A DNA stretch of 16,242 nucleotides from Candidatus Neomicrothrix sp. UBA4542 (lineage in GTDB: Bacteria; Actinomycetota; Acidimicrobiia; Acidimicrobiales; Poriferisodalaceae). Under the pieces are notes generated by a model. The model was not told where the DNA came from. It saw nothing but the letters and a program-made list of their open reading frames with translations, and ran no database searches. Positions within the stretch are counted from its first letter, which is position 1. Each line of letters starts with the position of its first letter. The translations under genes and the position numbers were made by a program. The stretch covers positions 1-16,242 of the forward strand of contig DGLO01000124.1 in assembly GCA_002388005.1 (NCBI GenBank), written 5' to 3'. This document shows positions 6,799 through 13,535 of this stretch, in pieces.

Positions 6799-7566
6799 AT
6801 GTCGAACGAGCCTTCAACAGATCACGTAGAGCGAAATCGCGGGCTATGGGACTCATGGGCGCCGAATTGGCTGGAGAGCGGCGAACGTGCCTGGGCGATG
6901 AGCGACCCAACTTGGGGTGTCTACCAAATACCTGAATCTGAGGTCGGCCTGCTCACCACTTTCACGGGTGGGAGCGTCATCGAGCTTGGATGTGGAACTG
7001 GTTACGTGTCCGCATGGATGGCTCGTTTAGGCGGCGGCCCGGTCGGAGTCGACAACTCTGCGTTGCAGCTGGCGAACGCCAAGCGATTACAAGAACGTTT
7101 CGAGATTTACTTTCCCTTGATCCACGCGAACGCCGAGAAGTTGCCATTTACAGATGGCTCATTCGACTTCGCGATTTCAGAATACGGGGCCGCTATTTGG
7201 TGCGACCCCTACCAGTGGATTCCCGAAGCGGCAAGAGTTCTCCGTCGGGGAGGCCGCCTGGTTTTCCTTGGTAACTCGACTCAAATAATGCTCTCGGCCC
7301 CTGACGACGATGGCCCAGCAACCCCGGCGCTACTACGGCCTCAATTCGGCATGCACCGGTTCGAATGGGACGACGACCCAGGAGTGGAGTTCCACCTCTC
7401 CCACGGCGACATGATCAAAGTGCTTCGAGGCAACGGATTCGAGATTGAGGACTTGATCGAAATGCAACCACCGGACGATGCTGTCGAAAATCGCTACCCA
7501 TTTGTCACTCTCGACTGGGCTCGGCGATGGCCTGCCGAGGAGGCGTGGATCGTTCGCAAAGTCTGA
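6799..7566 (+). CDS. Class I SAM-dependent methyltransferase
   Basis: A 255-residue Rossmann-fold methyltransferase of the Methyltransf_11 type. Motif I VIELGCGTGYVSAWMA (60-75), the acidic loop GVDNSALQLANAK (83-95), NAEKLPF (111-117), FDFAISEYGAAIW (122-134) and VLRRGGRLVFLG (148-159) form the SAM-binding core. An N-terminal ERNRGLWDSWAPNW segment resembles actinobacterial methyltransferases of unknown target. It is cytoplasmic. I chose ATG 6799; an in-frame GTG at 6772, 5 bp after the stop of the 56-residue gene, adds nine residues and would suit translational coupling, so the start is not certain. Neither has a strong ribosome site. The methyl acceptor cannot be inferred. Confidence 0.9.
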   Translation: MSNEPSTDHVERNRGLWDSWAPNWLESGERAWAMSDPTWGVYQIPESEVGLLTTFTGGSVIELGCGTGYVSAWMARLGGGPVGVDNSALQLANAKRLQERFEIYFPLIHANAEKLPFTDGSFDFAISEYGAAIWCDPYQWIPEAARVLRRGGRLVFLGNSTQIMLSAPDDDGPATPALLRPQFGMHRFEWDDDPGVEFHLSHGDMIKVLRGNGFEIEDLIEMQPPDDAVENRYPFVTLDWARRWPAEEAWIVRKV

Positions 7567-7734
7567 CTGAAATCGACGATATGGACATCATCCAACATCA
7601 ACATTCGCTTTCTTCCACCACCCGACGCTCCTGTAAGTCCGATGATAAACCTGGTTTGGGAAGCGACCACGTTGGTCGGCATCGCCACCGCACATCGTTG
7701 ATCTGTGAGAGAGTGCTGACCAAGGGAGGCCCTC
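7567..7734 (+). promoter_or_regulatory. Intergenic leader region with a short dyad
   Basis: A 168-nt stretch between the methyltransferase and the SnoaL-like gene. It contains CGACCA-CGT-TGGTCG (7664-7678), a perfect 6-bp-arm dyad, which could be an operator or hairpin; no T-run follows. The ribosome site GGGAGG (7724-7729) of the next gene lies at its end. I found no known riboswitch or tRNA pattern in it. Confidence 0.25.
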
Positions 7735-8121
7735 ATGTCTTCAAACGAAAAGATCGTTAAAGCGTTCCTCTATGGGGCAGATTCAAGCGTCTTTAGTGAC
7801 GAAGGAAGGCTGGTCAACCTCTTACCGGACCCCATCCCGTTCGGCGGGATCTACATAGGCCCCGCGGGTGCTGACGAGTATGTCGGACTGATACAGAGCA
7901 ATATCCGCTTGGACTACCTCAAAGCCCACGAAATAGTTAACGAAAGAGACCGCGTCATCGTCATTGGAAGTGAGCGCGGACTCTTCCTGCACAATGATCA
8001 ACCGTACGAAATGGATTGGGTTCACGTGAATACGGTGATCGACGACAAGATCGTCGAGATGCGTGAATACAACGACACTGCCGCCATGCTTCAGGCTTAC
8101 AACGCGCCAAAAGCCGAATAG
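7735..8121 (+). CDS. SnoaL-like / NTF2-like domain protein
   Basis: A 128-residue single-domain protein with the layout of the SnoaL/NTF2-like fold: an N-terminal helical start (NEKIVKAFLYG), a central GGIYIGPAGADEYVGLI segment, and strands VIVIGSERGLF and MDWVHVNTVIDDKIVEMREYNDT, the last close to the usual family ending where the strand is followed by a D-T/D-S turn and a short helix. The family includes cyclases, isomerases, dehydratases and non-catalytic binding proteins, so the reaction is unknown. ATG 7735 is preceded by GGGAGG (7724-7729) 5 nt upstream. It is cytoplasmic. It follows the methyltransferase gene by 168 bp and may be a separate transcript. It converges on the CoA-transferase gene with 115 bp between stops. 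Confidence 0.75.
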   Translation: MSSNEKIVKAFLYGADSSVFSDEGRLVNLLPDPIPFGGIYIGPAGADEYVGLIQSNIRLDYLKAHEIVNERDRVIVIGSERGLFLHNDQPYEMDWVHVNTVIDDKIVEMREYNDTAAMLQAYNAPKAE

Positions 8122-8236
8122 GTTCCGCAAACAATTTCAACTTCACCACCGCCGAGAACGGTGCGACGTCCAAGGCAAGGTTCGCCGCTACTAGACGAGT
8201 TCGTCCAGCAAGCAGATCCGGAGGTGGCAGATCTGT

Positions 8237-10660
8237 TTATGAGAGCGCATCCTCGCTGGCAACGCGCGCTATGTCATCGGCGGTCATTCCGAGTAGCTCC
8301 GATAGGACTTCGTAGGTGTGTTCCCCGAGGGCCGGCGCTGCCGCTCGAGGACCGTGGTCGTAGCCCCGAATCTTGTATTGATGTCCAGCGTAAGGCACCA
8401 CCCCAACCTCGCTATGTTCGAGACGCTTGTAGAAGTCACGATGGAGGTATTGGCGATCCGAGGCGAGGTCTCGGCTCCGCTGAACTTTGCCCGCAGGGAT
8501 TCCTGCGCCTAACAAGACGCTTTCGACCTCTTCAGCGGTGCGGCTACTCGTCCATTCTGTAATCCGGTCATCGATCATGTCGTGGTGGGTTTGTCGACCC
8601 TCCAAGGTGCTGAGTTCGGAGCCAGCGGCCCATTCGGGATGATCGAGTGCACGCTGCAACGCGATCCAACAGTCATCATCGACAACAGTCAACGCACACC
8701 ACTCATCTTCACCTGCGCACGCGTATGCACCTTGTGGTGCCATGTGGAGGTCTCGATTTCCAAGTCTTGTCGCTAGGTAACCGTTGAGCTGATAGTCGAG
8801 GAGTTCGGGTGCAAGCAGTTGAAGCCCGACTTCCAACTGGGCGGCCTCAATGTGGCATCCCTCACCTGTTCGTTCCCGACGGTCGAGAGCGGCAATTATC
8901 GCCGTTGTGATGAAGCGAGGAGCGATGGCGTCGGTGTACGCCATCCAGGGACCATCTGGACCAAGATCAGGCCATCCGACCAGTTCCGTGAAACCTGCGA
9001 TAGCTGCGGCGTGAAACCCGTAACCGGCGAGCGATGACATGGGTCCACCTCCGCCAAGTAATGAAGTGGTGACGGTAACAACAGAAGGGTTGTCGCCTCG
9101 TATTTGCTCATGCCCGAGACCGAGTCGGTCCATGGTCCCCGGCCGGAAACTGTCGATCACCACGTCTGCCCATCCAGCGAGTCGCCTAGCGACCCCGAGA
9201 CCGGCTTCGGACGATAGATCCAGCGACAACGACGATTTTGATGTGTTGAAGCTGCCGTAAAAGTTAGAGCGGTTAATTCCAAACTCACCGTCTTTGAATG
9301 GTGCTTGAGCGCGGAGGGTGTCGAGACGCTTCTCGGTCTCAACTCGTACCACCGTGGCTCCATGATCAGCGAAACACTTGGCGGTGATGGGACCCACTCC
9401 GATCCAGCTGAAGTCGGCGACCTTTAGCCCCGAGAAAGGGAGATCACCGTCTTTTTGAGCGATGTTGCTCGTACGCCGCACCCGCGGGGGTTCTGAGCGC
9501 AGTTCGGGTCCGCTTGAGTCGGAGGCCGGCACGTTCGATGGTTGATCACACCGTTCCCCGTCGACGGTAAGGGGGCCTCCGGCGCGACGCACAGGTTCAT
9601 TTGCTGTGGGAAAATCAAAGGGCCTCCAGAAGTCGCGAACTTCGAGGTGGTTGACGTTGAGCAGGTCTTGTATCGAGTTGACGGGAGCGAACGTGGCCCC
9701 AATTTCGATGCCGCGCATTAGTAGTTCTTCTCGCGTGTAGCGCGAACAGAGTTCGTCGAGAGCGACGAGCATGTCCTGGTAAGTCATAGCGGTGTGCTCA
9801 CCCGACAGGGCGCGGTGATCATAGGTAGACCAGTCTTCGTCTCCCCAGGATTCGTCGATGATGCCTTCAGCGATCATCCACGGAACCAATGGAGCGTAAG
9901 TAGCTCCTATCGGAGCGTTGATGACGTATCCATCGCTCGCCGAGCGTCGGAGGTCGATCGTGAGAGCTAACGCAACCTTTGAACCCGCCCTTTCGAAGTC
10001 ATAACCCTGAACCTCATATGCCTCCATTGAGTTCAACAAGGTCCATGTCATGGCCGCTTGAGCTGACACGTCAATCCACTGTGGTTCGCCGGTCGTTTGC
10101 ATGCGTGTGTAACCGACGAGACTTGCTAGGGCTGCCTCGGCTCCGGCATGACGCCAGGCCTGGGGAACTGACACTTTGAGAGGACTTCTTTCGCGGACTC
10201 CTTGGAGGCTCATTGGACCGCCAAGCGCTGCGATGGAAAGTTCCGATGCAGGATCGTTAGAACGCGGCCCGTCGGCTCCGAATGCGGTGACGAGGACGTA
10301 CACAAGTTCCGGGTTAGCCGATGTGAGGTCCGCTTCAGATATTCCAGCCGACGCCAGATAGCCAGGTGGCCCGCTATCGAAGATGATCTCAGATCCTGCT
10401 ACCAAACTCAGTAACGCTTCGCGACCCGCGTCTGAGGCGAGGTCAAGCTCCACTGACTTTTTGTTGTCGTTATAGGCAGCGAATTGGAGGCTTCCGAGAT
10501 CGCCTTGAACTTCAGTAGCGAAAGGCGGTTCCTGCCGTGCCGATGAACCCCCTAGTGGCTCGATCTTTATCACCTCGGCCCCTAGTCGCGCGAGGAGCCA
10601 AGGTCCTACCTCGCCTCGATGATCGGTGAGGTCCAAGACCCGTAGATCCTCAATCAACAT
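8237..10660 (-). CDS. Tandem type III (CaiB/BaiF) CoA-transferase, two-domain fusion
   Basis: An 807-residue protein made of two family III CoA-transferase units, about residues 1-370 and 406-807, joined by a polar linker (372-405). Such enzymes move CoA between carboxylic acids through an aspartyl-CoA anhydride. The N-terminal unit has family blocks LRVLDLTDHRGEVGPWLLARLGAEVIKIEP written here in parts: VLDLT (8-12), GAEVIKIEP (27-35), NDNKKSVELDL (64-74). The C-terminal unit repeats them: LKVADFSWIGVGP (412-424), GATVVRVE (434-441), NTSKSSLSLDL (472-482), and ALDRRERTGEG (591-601). The catalytic Asp is present only in the C-terminal unit (Asp577 in WMAYTDAIAPRF); the aligned N-terminal position is Trp169 (VPQAWRHAG). 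Start ATG 10660 has AAGGTG upstream. The LLM gene precedes it on the same strand by 152 bp. The CoA acceptor is unknown. Confidence 0.9.
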   Translation of the reverse strand: MLIEDLRVLDLTDHRGEVGPWLLARLGAEVIKIEPLGGSSARQEPPFATEVQGDLGSLQFAAYNDNKKSVELDLASDAGREALLSLVAGSEIIFDSGPPGYLASAGISEADLTSANPELVYVLVTAFGADGPRSNDPASELSIAALGGPMSLQGVRERSPLKVSVPQAWRHAGAEAALASLVGYTRMQTTGEPQWIDVSAQAAMTWTLLNSMEAYEVQGYDFERAGSKVALALTIDLRRSASDGYVINAPIGATYAPLVPWMIAEGIIDESWGDEDWSTYDHRALSGEHTAMTYQDMLVALDELCSRYTREELLMRGIEIGATFAPVNSIQDLLNVNHLEVRDFWRPFDFPTANEPVRRAGGPLTVDGERCDQPSNVPASDSSGPELRSEPPRVRRTSNIAQKDGDLPFSGLKVADFSWIGVGPITAKCFADHGATVVRVETEKRLDTLRAQAPFKDGEFGINRSNFYGSFNTSKSSLSLDLSSEAGLGVARRLAGWADVVIDSFRPGTMDRLGLGHEQIRGDNPSVVTVTTSLLGGGGPMSSLAGYGFHAAAIAGFTELVGWPDLGPDGPWMAYTDAIAPRFITTAIIAALDRRERTGEGCHIEAAQLEVGLQLLAPELLDYQLNGYLATRLGNRDLHMAPQGAYACAGEDEWCALTVVDDDCWIALQRALDHPEWAAGSELSTLEGRQTHHDMIDDRITEWTSSRTAEEVESVLLGAGIPAGKVQRSRDLASDRQYLHRDFYKRLEHSEVGVVPYAGHQYKIRGYDHGPRAAAPALGEHTYEVLSELLGMTADDIARVASEDALS

Positions 10661-10723
10661 GACGCCCCACCTTTTTAATTGCCCTCAACAAATGAGGCGC
10701 GAACTGTGCCCTTATTCCTCTGT

Positions 10724-10745
10724 GGTTACTAGAACCGGTTGCTAG
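10724..10745. promoter_or_regulatory. Candidate operator: GGTTACTAG-AACC-GGTTGCTAG
   Basis: Two near-identical 9-mers, GGTTACTAG (10724-10732) and GGTTGCTAG (10737-10745), are spaced by AACC, giving a 13-bp period. The segment also holds nested dyads, including AACCGGTT (10733-10740) and ACTAG...CTAGT arms (10728-10732 and 10742-10746). It lies about 65 bp upstream of the CoA-transferase start, in the gap behind the LLM gene, where a regulator could bind. I cannot name the regulator. Confidence 0.35.
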
Positions 10746-10812
10746 TCCAGCACACCCGGGCACCTCGAGTGGGACGACCTCACTTGGTGGAGGAAATCTT
10801 GCGCCTTCGGGT

Positions 10813-11907
10813 TCACCCCACAGGGCTTGAAACGGGGGCCGTATCCCAGCTCTTCAGCTCGGGCATCACTGCGTTGACGAACAAGTCGACGTTGCGAGCA
10901 ACTTCTCCGTAGGGCATACCTCCATAAGAGAAAAACGGAAAGAACCCGGCAATTCCGATGTTTGCTTCAATGGCTGCGACCTTTTCGGTTACTTGCTCGG
11001 GTGTACCCCATGGCATCAAACTGATGAAGTCTTCCGCTGCACCGTCCACGCCACGATTTTCTACATGGTCAGCGACGTTGGAATAGAACTCGTAGCCTCG
11101 CACCTCAAAGTTCTCGCTGTTCGCAAGTTCATAGTGTTCAAGAATTGAACGGTAATAGCCTCCGATGTATTTGTGTGCCAACTCAGCAGCCCTATCGGCG
11201 CTGTCGTCAACAAACACGAATCCCCCCGACAGTGGTGGTGGAGGGGGTTTGTCGGGGTGTTCTACAGCCCAGGTTTCCTCATAGGAAGCGACATCGGCCG
11301 CAACCACCTCCCATGGTTTTTGCGGGATGACCAACAACCCCGCCCCTAGCCGGGCCATGATCGGTGCCGACTCGGGAGAGACCGCAGCGGCCCATGTTCG
11401 ACCAACAAACGATCTTTCCGGAGCTGGGCGTAGGTCTCGATGTGGCTGACTTAGAAAGTCGCCCTCATAGTGCAAGCCACCTTCCTCGAGTCCGGTCAGT
11501 AGGGCTTCCGCATATTCGATGAATCGTTCGCGAGACGTACTCCGATCAACTCGAAACCCCTCATATTCGAGACGAGCGAGACCGCGTCCGATTCCGAGTA
11601 ACAGCCGGCCTCCCGACATGTTGTCTAATAGCGTCACTTGTTCGGCTACGCGAAGGGGGTCATGCCAAGGCAACACGATCACAGCTGTACCCAGTTGCAG
11701 TTCTTTCGTTTGTCCCGCAAACCAAGTGAGAATCTGGAGCGGATCCGGACTCATTGAATAACCTGAGAAGTGGTGGTCAACAGTCCAAAGAGACTGAAAT
11801 CCCAACGATTCCGCCTTCAGTCCTAACGCCAGTTCGGCGTTGTAGACCTCGCGGTCGTCGCGTAGGTCATCTGGGTTTTGAAACACGAGTGCCATTCCCA
11901 CATGCAT
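10813..11907 (-). CDS. LLM-class flavin-dependent oxidoreductase
   Basis: A 364-residue luciferase-like monooxygenase/F420- or FMN-dependent oxidoreductase, TIM-barrel fold, cytoplasmic. Supporting segments are the N-terminal ALGLKAESLGFQSLWTVDHHF (27-47, given here in two parts: ALGLKAESLG and FQSLWTVDHHF), the flavin-site strand LQLGTAVIVLPWHDPLRVAEQ (90-110 region), LDNMSGGRLLLGIGRG and the C-terminal half with MPWGTPEQVTEKVAAIE and GGMPYGEVARNVDLF. These match the bacterial luciferase family. A run of five prolines (DKPPPPPLSGG) sits about two thirds along. ATG 11907 has GGAG 9 nt upstream. It is the first gene of the leftward arm of the divergent locus and probably cotranscribed with the CoA-transferase. 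I cannot tell from sequence whether it uses FMNH2 or F420. Confidence 0.9.
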   Translation of the reverse strand: MHVGMALVFQNPDDLRDDREVYNAELALGLKAESLGFQSLWTVDHHFSGYSMSPDPLQILTWFAGQTKELQLGTAVIVLPWHDPLRVAEQVTLLDNMSGGRLLLGIGRGLARLEYEGFRVDRSTSRERFIEYAEALLTGLEEGGLHYEGDFLSQPHRDLRPAPERSFVGRTWAAAVSPESAPIMARLGAGLLVIPQKPWEVVAADVASYEETWAVEHPDKPPPPPLSGGFVFVDDSADRAAELAHKYIGGYYRSILEHYELANSENFEVRGYEFYSNVADHVENRGVDGAAEDFISLMPWGTPEQVTEKVAAIEANIGIAGFFPFFSYGGMPYGEVARNVDLFVNAVMPELKSWDTAPVSSPVG

Positions 11908-12028
11908 TTGTCACGCTCCACGTCAAACTAGAGGTCAGTATTGTCGCGCTTTAGCCATCGACGCGAGAGCAAAACAAGCTTTCGGTGACCTTTACCCGGA
12001 GCGTTACTTGCTTCTAACAGTCGAATGA
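11908..12028. promoter_or_regulatory. Divergent promoter region of the catabolic locus
   Basis: This 121-nt region lies between the LLM gene (leftward) and the acyl-CoA dehydrogenase gene (rightward) and should hold both promoters. On the plus strand TTTACC (about 11990-11995) and TAACAG (12014-12019 region) are separated by about 18 nt, with the TAACAG a few nt before the start codon; this is a weak match that would give a nearly leaderless transcript. Minus-strand elements are not clear. A 16-bp palindrome follows just inside the rightward reading frame. Confidence 0.35.
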
Positions 12029-13288
12029 GTGCCGCGGACGCTAGCGTCCGTGTTTGTGGCAGCAGGTGCACGCAGCGAAGCCAAGCGTTGGTACCAGAAA
12101 AACTGGGATCCTGACCGGACGGTCGGGGACTGGTTCGCGCTTCTAGCGAATTCAGGTTGGGGTTATCCCGGCTGGCCCACTGAGTGGCTCGGACGAGGTA
12201 TGGATCGAGCCGATGTCAAGGCGGTGCGCGAAGAACGAAAGAAGCTAGGCGCTCTTGCACCGCCTTCGGGGATTGGACCTAGCTTGCTCGCCCCGATGTT
12301 GTTTCGGCACGGCACTGAAGACCAAATGCGCAGGTTTCTCCCTGCTATGGCGTGGAAGGGCGAAACGTTTTGTCAAATGCTCAGTGAGCCGGAAGCTGGT
12401 TCAGATTTGGCCGGTGTCACCACCAGGGCGACCCGCGACGGAGATGAGTGGGTGATCAACGGTTCAAAGATTTGGACTTCGAAGGCCAACGAAGTTGACT
12501 ACGGAATGCTGCTTGCCCGCACTGACCCGGAAGCACCGAAACATCGTGGGCTCACGTTTTTCCTGATAGCCCGAGACCAGCCCGGCATCGACGTTCGACC
12601 GTTGCGAACTATGACCGGTGCAGCCAGCTTCAATCAGGTCTTCTTTGACGACGCGCGAATATCGGTCGACGACGTCATCGGAATCCCTGAAGACGGGTGG
12701 ACGGTTACTCGCACATTTCTTGCTCTAGAGAAAAACTCCTACAACCCAGACGCCCATGAAGGTGGACCATTTGGAAAGGTTGATCTGGCCCAAACTTGCG
12801 CCGAACTCCAAGAACGGGAACAAGCCCGCCGATCAGCCGCAGCTCAAGGGCGGGGAGCGGGACAACTCATTGCAGATCTGATTGATAAGCACGGTCATGG
12901 CATCACCGAATTGACCCGCGCCCGACAGGCCCGGCTACATACCTGGCGGCGGGTCATGGGCTACACAAACCAGCGGGTACGTGCCTCTCGCCGCCAAGGA
13001 AACCCACTGCCCGGATTCGAAGGGCCCTTGTCGAAGCTCACTGTCTCAACAATCACCCGCGAGCAAAGGGACTTGGGTTTGGAAACTCAGGGGCCACACG
13101 GGATGCTTGCAGACGAACACGCTGCATCGGCCCAGTTTCATCACTTCTTCTTAAGCTCACCAGCAATCTCGATAGCCGGCGGGACAGACGAAATTCAGCG
13201 AAATCATCTCGCTGAACGAATTCTGGGCCTGCCCAAGGAACCTTTATTAGAGTCGAACACAGAAGTCGTCGAAGATACCGAGACTTAA
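12029..13288 (+). CDS. Acyl-CoA dehydrogenase (FAD-dependent)
   Basis: A 419-residue flavoprotein of the acyl-CoA dehydrogenase family, which would introduce an alpha,beta double bond into an acyl-CoA. Family blocks are MLSEPEAGSDLAGVTTRA (117-134), WVINGSKIWTSKA (141-153), FNQVFFDDARI and the C-terminal GGTDEIQRNHLAERILGL (384-401). The position of the MCAD catalytic Glu (E in YEGT) is Gly384 here, so the base, if any, lies elsewhere, as in several actinobacterial paralogues. The N-terminus starts at GTG 12029, without a Shine-Dalgarno motif; later GTG codons at 12050 and 12056 are alternatives, and a 16-bp palindrome (12035-12050) lies between. ATG 12025 opens a different frame that ends within about 30 codons. 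It is the first gene of the rightward arm. Confidence 0.9.
   Translation: MPRTLASVFVAAGARSEAKRWYQKNWDPDRTVGDWFALLANSGWGYPGWPTEWLGRGMDRADVKAVREERKKLGALAPPSGIGPSLLAPMLFRHGTEDQMRRFLPAMAWKGETFCQMLSEPEAGSDLAGVTTRATRDGDEWVINGSKIWTSKANEVDYGMLLARTDPEAPKHRGLTFFLIARDQPGIDVRPLRTMTGAASFNQVFFDDARISVDDVIGIPEDGWTVTRTFLALEKNSYNPDAHEGGPFGKVDLAQTCAELQEREQARRSAAAQGRGAGQLIADLIDKHGHGITELTRARQARLHTWRRVMGYTNQRVRASRRQGNPLPGFEGPLSKLTVSTITREQRDLGLETQGPHGMLADEHAASAQFHHFFLSSPAISIAGGTDEIQRNHLAERILGLPKEPLLESNTEVVEDTET
12035..12050. repeat. 16-bp perfect palindrome CGGACGCTAGCGTCCG
   Basis: CGGACGCTAGCGTCCG is self-complementary over all 16 bases. It lies 6 nt after the proposed GTG start of the acyl-CoA dehydrogenase gene, beside the divergent control region. 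It could be an operator; if translation begins at GTG 12050 or 12056 it would lie entirely in the leader. An RNA hairpin would also be possible, but with almost no loop. Confidence 0.6.
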
Positions 13289-13523
13289 ATCCAGCGAGTT
13301 CTCCACCGTGCAACGGCGCTACGTAAAAGGGTCTTGGGTTCCACATCAGCGACGCGAAGTTTGCCACGGTCAGACCCTGCTGTTATTCCGGTTGTTTCTA
13401 GGGGGCACCTCACTGTTTGGTTCGGAGGTGAGTCGGTTAGCATCACGAATGATCTCACTTTGTGAACGGCCCCTACCGAGGGTCGGTCCCTTCTGTAAGA
13501 CTCACGACCGTGACCCCTCAACC
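13289..13523. other. Intergenic gap without a recognisable gene
   Basis: No credible reading frame was found on either strand. Two short stems are visible: CACCTC/GAGGTG around 13407-13431 with a 13-nt loop, and ACCGA-GGG-TCGGT near 13477-13489. Neither has a T-run, so a terminator for the dehydrogenase transcript is not demonstrated. The promoter of the amidohydrolase pair lies at the right end. Confidence 0.4.
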
Positions 13524-13535
13524 TAAGATTTTAAA
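13524..13535 (+). promoter_or_regulatory. -10 box placed for a leaderless transcript
   Basis: TAAGAT (13524-13529) fits the actinobacterial TANNNT -10 pattern and is followed by exactly 6 nt (TTTAAA) before the ATG at 13536. There is no Shine-Dalgarno motif at this start. The spacing predicts transcription starting at the A of the ATG. A convincing -35 element is not visible. Confidence 0.5.

Noticed and set aside
7494..7736. Minus-strand frame including TGASGGGRKRMLMLDD
   Set aside because: It overlaps the end of the methyltransferase gene and the start of the SnoaL-like gene and matches no family I can name with confidence.
7582..7760. Plus-strand 59-residue His-rich frame MDIIQHQHS
   Set aside because: It overlaps the well-supported start of the SnoaL-like gene, lacks a ribosome site and has an unnatural composition.
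8161..8240. Plus-strand frame reading SPLLDEFVQQADPEVADLF, protein-like, between the SnoaL-like and CoA-transferase genes
   Set aside because: It has no ribosome site and runs on only as the antisense of the CoA-transferase gene; a decayed fragment is possible but unsupported.
12025..12115. ATG 12025 as the dehydrogenase start, or a frameshift near the N-terminus
   Set aside because: That frame stops within about 30 codons, and the GTG 12029 frame already gives a normal-looking N-terminal region (KRWYQKNWDPDRTV).
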